From: EA-27 sp964396265 | GTDB taxonomy: Archaea; Thermoplasmatota; Thermoplasmata; RBG-16-68-12; EA-27 | Direction: 5' to 3' | Assembly: GCA_964396265.1 (NCBI GenBank) | Contig: CAYNEM010000001.1 | Coordinates: 124,001-188,000 of the forward strand | Length of the DNA: 64,000 bases | Shown here: positions 34,014 to 42,619 of the stretch, one piece after another | How positions within the stretch are numbered: the stretch's first letter is position 1 | Layout: each line of letters opens with the position of its first letter | Notes under the pieces: model-generated | The model's database searches: none | Seen by the model: the letters and a program-made list of their open reading frames with translations, nothing else | What the model was told of the DNA's origin: nothing | Translations under genes and position numbers: made by a program

Positions 34014-37000
34014 CTAGCCTGCAATCCGCTTCCAGTCCCCGATGCGGTACTTCCCCCGCCGCCCGAAGTACTCCATCATCGCCTTCAGCCCGGGCAGGTC
34101 CGCGACGTCGCCGGACCAGCGCTGCAGGCGGTCCGCGTACCGGTCCTCCATGTCCGCGAGGAAGTACCGCAGGCTCAGGTACACGCCGTCGGGCACGACG
34201 CCGCCGAAGATCGCGGCGCCGTACACGTGGTCGCTCTTCTCCACCGCCACGATGCGGTCCCCGAACTCGAACCGCTTCAGCTCCTCGTTCTCCTCTTTGA
34301 ACGAGTCGCGGACGAACATCACGATCGCGGTGAGCATGCCCGCGAGGAGGTCCTCGTCGCGGCCCGCGCGCAGGGTGCGCGTCGTGTGCATGATGAGGCG
34401 GCCCTCTCGGCCGACGAGGAAGAGGTCCTCGAACGAGAAGCGCCGCTCGATCCACCGCGTGTACCCGAAGTAGCCGGCCACCGCCAGGGCGAGCATGGCG
34501 AACCCGGACCAGGGCCACCCGATGCGCGCCCAGATGTCGGGGCCCTGAACGACCACGCGCACGATGGACGCATCGCTGAGGAGCCGACCGTCGGATGCGG
34601 TCACGCGCACGTTCAAGGTGCGGTCCATGAACGGGAAGTCGAACAGCAGGAGATAGCCGACGGCGCGGACGTTCGAGGAGTCCGTCGCGAACGTCAGTGC
34701 GGAGAGGTCGTCGTCCACGTCCGACACGTAGTCGCGGAGGTCGACGACCCACGGCCTTCCGCCTACGCGGTCCTGCGCTGGGATGTCGCCCATCCGAGGC
34801 GCGTCGTTCACCGGGAGCACGTCGAGGTCGACCGTGGCGATCGCGAACGCCCCGCCCGAGTCCGTCGCGCGGATCATAAGCACTTCCCGGCCGAACCAGT
34901 CGGCCGCAGGCCGGAGGGTCACGCGTCCCGAGGACACCGTGGCGGTGACCTTGTTCGAGGTGAGGACGTACGTCAGCGCGTCCCCATCCTCCGCGTCCTG
35001 GAAGTGGAACGAGAGGTCGATCGCGTCGACGACCGTCTCGTCCTCGTCGAACTGCAGGGGGTCGATCGCGTTGATCAGCTCAGGCGGCCGGTTGTTGCTC
35101 ACGCGGACGGCGATCGCCTGCGAGTCGATGGCGAGGCCGTCGGAGAGCGAGAGGAGCACCGCGACGCTGTAGTCCGAGGGGGCCCAGAGGTAGAGGAAGG
35201 AGACCGTGAAGCCGTCTACGGAGGTCCGGGGGAAGTCGTCCGCGCTGAGCGTGAGGTCCTCCGGGGCGTTGTCGACGTCCGAGACATACGTCGTGAGATC
35301 GAGGGAGTGCGTTGCGTTGTACTGGACGTGCACGTCCTCCGTCCAGCCGAGGACCGGGGCGTCGTTCACGCAGAGGACGGTGGCGCGGATCGTGTACTCC
35401 TGGTAGGCGCCCCGCAGATCGGTCGCCCGGAACGTGATCCGGTCAACGCCGCAGAAGTTCGGGGCCCCTGTGACGTTGACCTGCACGTATCCGCGGTCCC
35501 ACACGTCAACGTCGAGATGCGTGAAGTTCGAGCTCAGGAAGAAGGCCTCCCCCTCCGGGTCGTCGAAGAACTCGCGAAGGGAGTCCGGGGTGAAGACGTC
35601 CTCCCGCCGCACGTCCTCCGTGAGCGTGAGATCCGGAATCGGCTTGACCAGCTGCGGAGGCGGGTTGTCCGTCACGTGGATCGTGACGAGCGCCTCCGCG
35701 GACGTCTGCCCGTCGCTCACCTGATGCCGCACATACAGGGTTCGATTGATGGAGCACGGGTATCGATACGTCGCGTTCGTCCCGTCCGTCGTGATGTGGC
35801 TGGGGTCTTCCGACGTGAGACCGAGAGGATTGGGAGGGAGGTCGATGTCCGTAACGTACGGGCGGAAGTCGAGCGTGTAGGCCTCCGCGCATCGTACGAA
35901 CACCACCGGGACGTGGTGAAAGAACGGCGGGTCGTTCACGGGCGTGAGAGTGAAGTTCACCGTCTGGGAATCTCTTGCGCCGCCGCGATCCTCGAGTCGC
36001 AGCCTCACCTCGTCGGTGCCGGCTGCGTCCGGGACCGGGGTGAAGAAGAGCGTGTGGCGTCCGAAGACGCCCGTGCCGAAGACGGTGACGATCGTGCCGT
36101 CGAGGCCGGTCATCGTCCATCGCAGGTTCGCGAGGGTGTCGTCCGCGTCCACCTGGTTCTGCGCGAACGTTGTCAGGTCGAGGGACCACGTGGGCGAGTC
36201 CTCGGGGCGGCTGTCGTCCGGGATCGTGCCGTTGATCCGCGGGGCGTTGAGCCCGAGGACTTGGACGGACGCGGAGCCGGTGACGGCCCCGTCGCGCGCG
36301 GTGATCGTGCCGGTGCCCTCCGTCACAGGGGCCTGGAGGGTCGCCTGCGTCGTCTGCGCGGAGGAGATCTGCCCGATCGTCGTCGTCCACGTCGTGGCGG
36401 CCAGGGGGACCGCGTTGCCGTCCGCGTCCTCGCCCGCAGCGAAGAAGCTGATGCTCTTCGTGACGTTGACCAGGCCCGGGTCCGGCAGCACGACGATGCG
36501 CGCGAGCGGACCGGTCGTGACCGTGACGTTTGCGGTCCCCGCGACGGACCCGACCTCGCAGCGGATCTCCCAGGTGCCGGGAATCGTGGGCTCGTACGTG
36601 GCGGTCGTGCCAGTTCGGTTGTTGAGGGCCCCCGCGCCCGGAGTCCAGAGGCAGGTGATGCCCGTGACGATGTGATCGAACGCGTCGAATCCCGTGGCGG
36701 TGTATGCCTGCGTGCCGTCCGCGGACATCGTGACGTCGTCGGGAGTGACCTCGATCCGCGAGACGGGGCCGAGGTACTCGTAGCGGATCTGGAACCACGC
36801 GACCGTCGGCGTGACGCTCGTGTTGGCGGTGGTGAGGTTCGCGCGCACGACGGTCGCGTTCGCCGTCAGACCGGACAGGTCGGAGCCATCCACGACCGGG
36901 ACCCAGGGACCGCCGCCAACGGAGACGTTGTAGTCGACGGACGTGCTCGGTGGGCGCGTGTCGCTCGCGAAGAACCACCGCCAGCCGAGGAGGTCCGTGG

Positions 37001-38555
37001 GGAGGAAGGACGCGGTCGTGACGGTGCCCGCGGGCGCGTAGCGTTCGAACGTGAGGTTGAGTCGCGTGACGACGGGCGTCTCGCTCCCGTTGGCGGTGTT
37101 GAGGAGGAGCCGCCACTGGAGCCACACGTTCGGCGGGCTTCCGATGGTGCCGCCGGAGGTCGCGTTCCAAGGGGACCACGTCACGTCCGGGATGGGCGTG
37201 GGCCCGGTCCGCGTCTCAACGACGACGGATGTCGCGGGTGGCGTATCCGACAGGTTCGTGGCGGTGGTCCAGATGGCGGCGGAGCCGGGGGTCCATGGGT
37301 TGGCGGTGAACGAGCCACTTCGGTAGTCCGTGGCGGTGAGGGTCACATTGTCGATCCACACCGCCATCGAGGCCTCCTCGGTCCCGATCCGCGTGAGGTG
37401 GAGCGCGAATTCAATGGGAAACGGCCCGCTTGCCTGAAGAGCGACGTTGCCGCTGAGGTCCAAATACAGGGTTCGCGTGCCGCTGACGACGGGCGTCTCC
37501 GTCCATTCCAGTATCCCGGCGACGCTCACGTTGAAGTACCCGAGGACGTCGATGGACAGGGTCGCTTCGACGTCGAACGTCAGGACGACCGCGTTCGGGC
37601 TGTTGATCGTCGAATTCGGCTTCCCGAAGGTCTGCGAGAGTTTGGCGGCTTCGTCGAAAGCGGACAGATTGAACTGATCGATGTCGTCGATGTAGGTCGT
37701 GTATGATCCCGCGGGTCCTGAGAATCTGAGGTCCAGTCGGTCGATGGTCGCAGCGTTGCCCGGGAAAGCCGAGTAGCTAAAGATGTATCGTTGCCATCCG
37801 CTCGCAAGAGCGAGTGGTGGTGAGTAGTCCCAAGGGTTGGCACCGCCGAGGTTCTCCAAGTGGATATACACCTGGACGCCGGCAGCTGCAGAACCATCGA
37901 TCCAGACAGCCAAACGGTTGTAGGGCCTCCAGTCCCACGTACCTCCGTCGTTACGTGTGGCCCCCGACCACCCTCCAATGACAAGCGTGATGTCGTCGCG
38001 CATCGACCCTGGAACCTGGGAAATCGCACTGGAACCACCCGCGCTCAAGGCCGTCCAATTTGGAGTAGGAAGCGCGCAACAGTCAACCATCGAGTCGAAC
38101 TGCGTTCGCGGCGTAGAGTGCCAAATCGTCCCTTTGGCGGTGGGGTCTCGCGCCGCAGAGACGTTGCCCGTGGGCCCGTTCGTGTACGTCCAGTCCGGCC
38201 CCGGATCCTGATCGAACGTTCCGTCGGTGATCAGGTTGGCGGTGCTCCCTTCCAAACGCACGCCGGAGCTCACGTTGACGCGATTCGTGCTCTCGTTCGC
38301 GTCCCAGAACTCCGCATCGTTCGTGTAGTTCGTCCACCCGCCCTTCTTCGCCAGCGAGGCATCCCCGGTCGCCACGGTGACGTTTGTGACGTTGTAATCC
38401 GCGGCCGGCGCGAAGTCCCACGTCGCATTCTTGAAGCCGCCGCCGGCGTCCGTAATGTCTGGGTCCGCCGCCACGAGCGAGGGCGGAGGTATGAGCACGC
38501 TGGCGGCGAGCAGTGCAAGGAGCACCGCGGGGATCGCTTGAGACCGACCGTTCAT
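34014..38555 (-). CDS. Giant surface protein with Ig/cadherin-like repeats, TM helix and cytoplasmic domain
   Basis: 1513 residues. Signal peptide (IPAVLLALLAASVLIPPPSLVAA), then ~250 residues of jelly-roll-like domain with many N-x-S/T sites, and Ig-like segments (IEVTPDDVTMSADGTQAYTA). Tandem cadherin/VCBS-type repeats follow, each with a VNDPP/VNDAP hinge and acidic Ca2+-binding turns. One transmembrane helix (WSGFAMLALAVAGYFGY) leads to a ~130-residue cytoplasmic domain beginning RFSFEDLFLVGREGRLIMHTTRTL, which resembles the roadblock/longin-like alpha-beta fold. The design suggests an adhesin or sensor linking outside contacts to an internal GTPase-type or signalling partner; this is inferred. 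Confidence 0.82.
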   Translation of the reverse strand: MNGRSQAIPAVLLALLAASVLIPPPSLVAADPDITDAGGGFKNATWDFAPAADYNVTNVTVATGDASLAKKGGWTNYTNDAEFWDANESTNRVNVSSGVRLEGSTANLITDGTFDQDPGPDWTYTNGPTGNVSAARDPTAKGTIWHSTPRTQFDSMVDCCALPTPNWTALSAGGSSAISQVPGSMRDDITLVIGGWSGATRNDGGTWDWRPYNRLAVWIDGSAAAGVQVYIHLENLGGANPWDYSPPLALASGWQRYIFSYSAFPGNAATIDRLDLRFSGPAGSYTTYIDDIDQFNLSAFDEAAKLSQTFGKPNSTINSPNAVVLTFDVEATLSIDVLGYFNVSVAGILEWTETPVVSGTRTLYLDLSGNVALQASGPFPIEFALHLTRIGTEEASMAVWIDNVTLTATDYRSGSFTANPWTPGSAAIWTTATNLSDTPPATSVVVETRTGPTPIPDVTWSPWNATSGGTIGSPPNVWLQWRLLLNTANGSETPVVTRLNLTFERYAPAGTVTTASFLPTDLLGWRWFFASDTRPPSTSVDYNVSVGGGPWVPVVDGSDLSGLTANATVVRANLTTANTSVTPTVAWFQIRYEYLGPVSRIEVTPDDVTMSADGTQAYTATGFDAFDHIVTGITCLWTPGAGALNNRTGTTATYEPTIPGTWEIRCEVGSVAGTANVTVTTGPLARIVVLPDPGLVNVTKSISFFAAGEDADGNAVPLAATTWTTTIGQISSAQTTQATLQAPVTEGTGTITARDGAVTGSASVQVLGLNAPRINGTIPDDSRPEDSPTWSLDLTTFAQNQVDADDTLANLRWTMTGLDGTIVTVFGTGVFGRHTLFFTPVPDAAGTDEVRLRLEDRGGARDSQTVNFTLTPVNDPPFFHHVPVVFVRCAEAYTLDFRPYVTDIDLPPNPLGLTSEDPSHITTDGTNATYRYPCSINRTLYVRHQVSDGQTSAEALVTIHVTDNPPPQLVKPIPDLTLTEDVRREDVFTPDSLREFFDDPEGEAFFLSSNFTHLDVDVWDRGYVQVNVTGAPNFCGVDRITFRATDLRGAYQEYTIRATVLCVNDAPVLGWTEDVHVQYNATHSLDLTTYVSDVDNAPEDLTLSADDFPRTSVDGFTVSFLYLWAPSDYSVAVLLSLSDGLAIDSQAIAVRVSNNRPPELINAIDPLQFDEDETVVDAIDLSFHFQDAEDGDALTYVLTSNKVTATVSSGRVTLRPAADWFGREVLMIRATDSGGAFAIATVDLDVLPVNDAPRMGDIPAQDRVGGRPWVVDLRDYVSDVDDDLSALTFATDSSNVRAVGYLLLFDFPFMDRTLNVRVTASDGRLLSDASIVRVVVQGPDIWARIGWPWSGFAMLALAVAGYFGYTRWIERRFSFEDLFLVGREGRLIMHTTRTLRAGRDEDLLAGMLTAIVMFVRDSFKEENEELKRFEFGDRIVAVEKSDHVYGAAIFGGVVPDGVYLSLRYFLADMEDRYADRLQRWSGDVADLPGLKAMMEYFGRRGKYRIGDWKRIAG

Positions 38556-38936
38556 CCGTGTGCCTCGGGGGCCTCCGCCGGGAGGCCGACGTCCCCCTAT
38601 GCCCGATACCCCTCCCCACGCTGCAGGGGCCCTAGTCCATCCGAGTTCCTAGGCTTAAAAGTGTCGGGGAACCCGATTCCCACGGACGCTCGACTATCTC
38701 TTCCGTTCGAGCCTTGCGAATTGCAGCCTCGCCCCCTCGCCCCGAGCCGGACCGCCCGCTGGCGGTACACGCGCCATCGAACGTGGTTCAGGATCTTCGC
38801 GGAACCGTTGCGACGTCGCGGTAAAGGAGGTTCTTGCCTCGCCGCTGGAGGTTTCCGCAGTGAACTTCAAGGTGGCCCGCGCGAGCCAACAGACTTAAGA
38901 GGCTCCCTCGCCTCTCTCGCGCGGGAGGGAGAGAGC
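38556..38936. other. Intergenic region with bidirectional promoter elements
   Basis: No gene is convincing here. GGCTTAAAAG near 38650-38660 could serve the surface protein gene (leaving a ~75 nt leader) or the plus strand. AGACTTAAGAGG at 38891-38902 is the better candidate for the downstream three-gene cassette, predicting transcription from about 38922. Confidence 0.4.
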
Positions 38937-39428
38937 ATCGCGACGGAGACGGATGCAAAGGGCGAGGCGGACGCGATTTCTCAACTCGTCGATATCCTGT
39001 CGAAGTTGGATTCCGCTGCCGCGTCCCGGGTTGCTCGCTGGGCACTGGACCGGTTTGGCGGTTCCGGAATCCGACGCGATGACAAGGAACCGCTGAGGCG
39101 TGAGCCAACCTCATTTAAGGATCTCCCCTCCTTCTTCGCCGCCCTGAACCCGCCGGACGATGACAGCAAGGTGCTCGTAATCGCGTATTGGCTGCATGTT
39201 AGGGAAGACACGACGAAAGTCACCTCGTTCGCCATTAACAAGAGGCTCAAGGATCTCGGCCACGGAGTCCGAGACATAACTTTGCCGATGGGACGGCTGG
39301 CCACACAGAAGCCGAGTCTGGTCGTGCAGATGCAGAAGGCGGGTACGTCGCAACAGGCGCGTAAGTCATACAAGATAACCGACGCGGGAATCCGGGCTGT
39401 CGAGAAAATGGCGACGTCGGCTGCTTAG
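38937..39428 (+). CDS. Uncharacterised winged-helix-like protein, first gene of a HEPN cassette
   Basis: About 163 residues. The N-terminal helix (DAISQLVDILSKLDSAAASRVARWALDRFG) is followed by a helix-turn-helix-like domain (KVLVIAYWLHVREDTTKVTSFAINKRLKDLGHGV ... SYKITDAGIRAVEKM). No ATG, GTG or TTG is in frame at the expected place; the TATA box at 38891 and GGGAGGGAGAG at 38921-38932 point to ATC at 38937 (ATC GCG ACG GAG), a rare start or a sequencing error for ATG. A TTG inside the protein is a less likely start. The next gene begins 17 bases downstream. Confidence 0.6.
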   Translation: MATETDAKGEADAISQLVDILSKLDSAAASRVARWALDRFGGSGIRRDDKEPLRREPTSFKDLPSFFAALNPPDDDSKVLVIAYWLHVREDTTKVTSFAINKRLKDLGHGVRDITLPMGRLATQKPSLVVQMQKAGTSQQARKSYKITDAGIRAVEKMATSAA

Positions 39429-39445
39429 GAGGCGAGGATGTCCCG

Positions 39446-39880
39446 ATGGAGCTGAAGCAACTTACGGATGTGCTGACGCAAGCCGAGCAGATGGTTCAGG
39501 GAATCAAGGATCCCGAGTTGCGGCGGGCTGCGTTTGAGCGGATCCTCGACCACCTGCTGGCATCGTCCGAACCGACGCTCGAAGGGAAGCCGAAACCGAA
39601 GCTCACTGCTTCGTCCACAGCGTCTCAGCCGACGCTTAGGAGGTCCAGGAGTGGGAGGGGCCCTACCGGTGCCTTACAACAGCTTGTAGCGGAGGGTTTC
39701 TTCAAGAAGCCGCGGACTGCTCCAGACATCCTTTCCGAACTCGACGCAAGGGGCCGTCACTACAGATACTCCGATCTCACGAGACCGTTGGAACGATTCG
39801 CGAGGAGCCAGGTGCTGCGTCGGCAGAAGAGTGTTCCGGCTGGGGGTAACACAGCCGTCCTGCACTACTCGGACTGGTAG
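39446..39880 (+). CDS. Uncharacterised helical / winged-helix protein, second gene of the cassette
   Basis: 144 residues. A helical N-terminus (ELKQLTDVLTQAEQMVQGIKDPELRRAAFERILDHLLA), a Lys/Ser/Thr-rich linker, then a winged-helix-like C-terminus (RTAPDILSELDARGRHYRYSDLTRPLERFARSQVLRRQK). The lower GC and more varied codon use than neighbouring housekeeping genes suggest acquired DNA. It is separated by four bases from the HEPN gene. Function unknown. Confidence 0.65.
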   Translation: MELKQLTDVLTQAEQMVQGIKDPELRRAAFERILDHLLASSEPTLEGKPKPKLTASSTASQPTLRRSRSGRGPTGALQQLVAEGFFKKPRTAPDILSELDARGRHYRYSDLTRPLERFARSQVLRRQKSVPAGGNTAVLHYSDW

Positions 39881-39884
39881 TCGC

Positions 39885-40673
39885 ATGGCCCGCGGTAGGA
39901 CCCTTCCTGAATCGCATATCGCTCTGCTGGTAGACGAAGTCCTTCAGGTCGCGCGAACCGCCCGTAAGCATCACAAATCGCTCACAGGTGACGGCTTCTA
40001 CGCACGGAAGTTTCTGGCGCTGAAGATCAAGGTGCGTCGAGACGTTGACCAGCTGCGAACCGAGTTCGTGGGAGAGTCGGACGTGGCGAAGGCCGTGGAG
40101 GGTATTGCGACCTTGGTAGATGGCTTGTTCAATCCGGATTCCTCGCCCAGGGAGAGAGCACTCGTTAGGGCCAGGGTCGTTGAGACTCTGGAGATAAGCG
40201 TGAGGCCGGCTAGAGTAACCGCTGCCTACGCGCCGGTCGGAGCATTGTTCCCCTTGAACATTGTCTCAGGAGCGCGCCCCTACATGATAGCCATTGCGCG
40301 TCAGGCGCTTGGGTGTTACGAACAAGGCTGGTACGATGCGTCCGCCGTGATGCTCCGCCGCCTCCTAGAGACCCTCATCATCGAGACGTTTGAGAACCAC
40401 GGACTCGCTCAGAAGATCAAGGACGGCAAGGGCGACTTCCTCCCCCTGAAGGAGATTGTAGACCAGCTCCTTACAGAAACCGCCTGGAATCTCTCGAGGA
40501 ACGCGAAGACCGCCCTCCCCAAGCTCAAGCGCTTGGGAGACCTAGCCGCTCACAGTCGCCGGTTTCTAGTCGACAAGACCGACATCGACAAGTTGCAGGA
40601 AGGCCTGCGGATCGGGTTACAAGAGCTTGTACACCTTGCGGCCTACGACCAGATGAAAATCGATGAGACATAG
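39885..40673 (+). CDS. DUF4145-like HEPN-domain protein
   Basis: 262 residues. The N-terminal ~110 residues are helical and unassigned. The C-terminal half (QALGCYEQGWYDASAVMLRRLLETLIIETFENHG ... LPKLKRLGDLAAHSRRF) matches the DUF4145/HEPN pattern, with RLGDLAAH as a candidate R-x6-H ribonuclease motif (Asp where Asn is usual). HEPN proteins often act as RNases in toxin-antitoxin or phage-defence systems. Its two upstream partners look like DNA-binding proteins. ATG at 39885, four bases after the previous stop. Confidence 0.7.
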   Translation: MARGRTLPESHIALLVDEVLQVARTARKHHKSLTGDGFYARKFLALKIKVRRDVDQLRTEFVGESDVAKAVEGIATLVDGLFNPDSSPRERALVRARVVETLEISVRPARVTAAYAPVGALFPLNIVSGARPYMIAIARQALGCYEQGWYDASAVMLRRLLETLIIETFENHGLAQKIKDGKGDFLPLKEIVDQLLTETAWNLSRNAKTALPKLKRLGDLAAHSRRFLVDKTDIDKLQEGLRIGLQELVHLAAYDQMKIDET

Positions 40674-40742
40674 TCGCCCGCGGCTTGACCATCGCCTGTG
40701 GATGGGCCGTAGCGCCCGGCGCGTTTCTGAAGTGGGCGCCGA

Positions 40743-41138
40743 TCAGAACCCCAGATACTTCCGAATAACTCCCGCCAGGAGGATGGCGGTGACGGACAGC
40801 AGGATCGTCAGCAGTTTCGCCACGACCCCGACGTCGAACGGCCACGTCTTGATCGATTGGATCTCCTTCTGGATCTTGTCGATGCTCAGGAACTCGTCCT
40901 GCAGTCCTGGCGGTAGTTCCGAGTCCCCGTGCGACTCGACCCTCTGCATCACCCGATGGAACCGCGCGTTGATCCACGCCACCTTCTCGGACCGGGCCGC
41001 CACGAGCTTCGCGCGCAGGCTGAGGAGGGGCAGCACGAAGAGGGGAATCCCGAGGAGGATCAGGCCGAAGTCCTGGACGAAGACGGAGAGCGGGGTCGAC
41101 GGGGAGGCGACGTCGGGGGCGATGAGGAGGAGGCTCAA
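40743..41138 (-). CDS. Small two-helix membrane protein
   Basis: 131 residues from a TTG at 41138 (an in-frame stop lies three codons upstream, so only TTG/CTG or later codons are available). Transmembrane helices: FGLILLGIPLFVLPLLSL and VVAKLLTILLSVTAILLAGVI, separated by a ~55-residue charged loop that contains a coiled-coil-like segment (SIDKIQKEIQSIKTW). The last 57 residues are repeated almost unchanged at 57575-57748. Function unknown. Confidence 0.65.
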   Translation of the reverse strand: MSLLLIAPDVASPSTPLSVFVQDFGLILLGIPLFVLPLLSLRAKLVAARSEKVAWINARFHRVMQRVESHGDSELPPGLQDEFLSIDKIQKEIQSIKTWPFDVGVVAKLLTILLSVTAILLAGVIRKYLGF

Positions 41139-41277
41139 CAGGTATTACGCGCCCGTGAGGCGCAGGCACGTCGAGGCGAACGGCTTTAGTCCGAGCGTCC
41201 GGTCGAGAGCGCATAGACGCAGCTTCAGCGGGAGCGATGCGGGCCGCCACCAGGTCCGATTCACGGCGGATGGAACA

Positions 41278-41590
41278 TCCCTCGATGCAGGGGAAGCCTC
41301 CCTCATTCGGGGCGAATGTCCCCCCGGCCGAGGGCGGGACTCGCCCGATGCTACGCGGTGCGGTCCCCCCGGGGCGGGGTCCTCCCGCGGTCGAGGGGGC
41401 CTCGGCCTCCCTCGGGGGGGATGTCGCATCGGTCGGGGAGAGGCCCGCCTCAGTTCGGGGCCGCGTGCCCTCGATTGAAGGCGAACTTCGCCCGACGGGG
41501 AGGAGGTTCCCTCTGATGGGGATGTCCCCGTCCTCGATCGGGGAGGAGACGCCCTCGACCGGGGGAGAGTCTCTCACAATCGAGGAGAAA
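41278..41590. repeat. Degenerate ~21-bp tandem repeat array with dyad symmetry
   Basis: About 15 units spaced 19-23 bp (mean ~21). Each is a variant of TCCCTCGATCGGGGA followed by a short A/G spacer; examples are CCCTCGATGCAGGGG, CCCTCATTCGGGG, TCGCCCGACGGGGA, CCTCGATCGGGGA and CCCTCGACCGGGGG. Units are imperfect palindromes. Both strands stay partly open through the array (unit ~7 codons, Pro/Gly-rich), so a repetitive peptide cannot be fully excluded, but no start, domain or codon bias supports one. Confidence 0.65.
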
Positions 41591-41689
41591 TCGACCCGCA
41601 GGTCGACGACCGTTGTTGCCGTCAGCCGAACGCGAGTCCCACGGGAGGGGGGCCCCTTCCCGACGGTCCACGAACCCAGAGTGGCCGCG

Positions 41690-42079
41690 TCACTTGGGAA
41701 CGGTCTCGCCCTTGGATGCGTCGCGCGGGTGGCGCACGCGGCTGCGCAGGCGCCCGAGGTTCTTGGCGGCGTGGCTGTCCTTCCGCGCCGCCGCGATCAG
41801 GACGTCCAGCGCCCCGCTGCTCACGATGTACAGGGACCGGAGGGAGTTCTCGTACGCCCCCGTCGTCGCCTTCAGCTGCCGCTTCAACGCCTCCTGCTCG
41901 GCGTTCAGCGCGACGGTCCGCTCGCGGTGCGTGACGACTGACGCGCGCAAGACGTCCGGGTCCGTGCCGTTCTCCTTCAAGATCGCACTTTCCTTCTCGA
42001 TCGCCTTCTGCACGTCCTCGGAGAAGCCAAGGACCTGCGCGTGTCCGAACCTCGTCATCTCGGTTTCCTCTTCCCCCAT
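41690..42079 (-). CDS. Uncharacterised helical protein (up to 129 aa)
   Basis: Sequence MTRFGHAQVLGFSEDVQKAIEKESAILKENG ... VALNAEQEALKRQLKATTGAYENSLRSLYIVSSGALDVLIAAARKDSHAAKNLGRLRSRVRHP is almost wholly alpha-helical with a coiled-coil centre. ATG at 42079 or 42058 are both possible; the second has GAGG 7 bases upstream, and an AACTTTACAAC element lies near 42115. No family recognised. It reads away from the ligase remnant and repeat copy A. Confidence 0.55.
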   Translation of the reverse strand: MGEEETEMTRFGHAQVLGFSEDVQKAIEKESAILKENGTDPDVLRASVVTHRERTVALNAEQEALKRQLKATTGAYENSLRSLYIVSSGALDVLIAAARKDSHAAKNLGRLRSRVRHPRDASKGETVPK

Positions 42080-42259
42080 GTGGGGGCAGGGAAGCCATGG
42101 GAGGGACGGGGAGTTGTAAAGTTCGGTGCGGCCTTGTAGGGGTATATGAAATCGAGGGCGTGCATGGACATCGTGGGGATTGCGAGTCGGACTTGCCGCC
42201 CATGCCGCGGGGGCCGAGGTTCATCGGAGTTCCTTGGTTTCAACGTCTCGGGAGTTGGA

Positions 42260-42331
42260 GGGCAAGATGACCATCGTCGCAAGAGTTCACTTCCCATCAT
42301 CATGACAGGCTGGTGACGGACGCTGTACCGA
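42260..42331 (+). repeat. 72-bp dispersed repeat, copy A
   Basis: GGGCAAGATGACCATCGTCG ... GTACCGA is identical to copy B at 46405-46476 except for two bases, in the same orientation and 4145 bp apart. It sits in the ~320-bp gap before the ligase remnant. Copy A has an in-frame stop soon after ATGACC, so the repeat is not conserved as coding sequence. Confidence 0.75.
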
Positions 42332-42411
42332 CCGTCTTCATTCATACGGCACGGCCATGCGTCATCCGGGAGCTGTCCTGCGCTCATTCAGATTGGGATC
42401 CCGACCTTGCC

Positions 42412-42600
42412 CGCATCGATCTCACCGCCAAGCCGCTGATGGAGCGCAAGCGTAACCTCGCGGAGACCTTCGAGCCGACGCCAACGGCGGTGTTGACCGA
42501 ATACGTTGAGGGGGACGGCGGGGCGTTCTACGGCGTGTGCAAGGAGCACGGCCTCGAGCGTCTGCGCCACGCGACGAAGGTGCCGCGTCCCGTGGGATAG
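42412..42600 (+). pseudogene. Fragment of an ATP-dependent DNA ligase (LigD type)
   Basis: Encodes IDLTAKPLMERKRNLAETF ... TEYVEGDGGAFYGVCKEHGLE, matching the internal region of LigD-type ligases between the nucleotidyltransferase motif positions (DL..LPL.ERK..L...TEYVEGDG.AF). Neither the lysine KxDG motif upstream nor the oligonucleotide-binding domain downstream is present; after HGLE the frame diverges and stops. It is a remnant of a lost non-homologous end-joining gene or of imported DNA. Confidence 0.6.
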
Positions 42601-42619
42601 AGGCCTTAAGCGCAGAGAC

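Noticed and set aside
33744..37706. Very long plus-strand open frame (>1300 codons)
   Set aside because: It is antisense to the surface protein gene; its translation is Arg/Val/Asp-rich low-complexity sequence without domains, a typical GC-rich shadow frame.
41278..41590. CRISPR array
   Set aside because: Units are ~21 bp, degenerate and palindromic, with no unique 30-40-bp spacers and no cas genes nearby.
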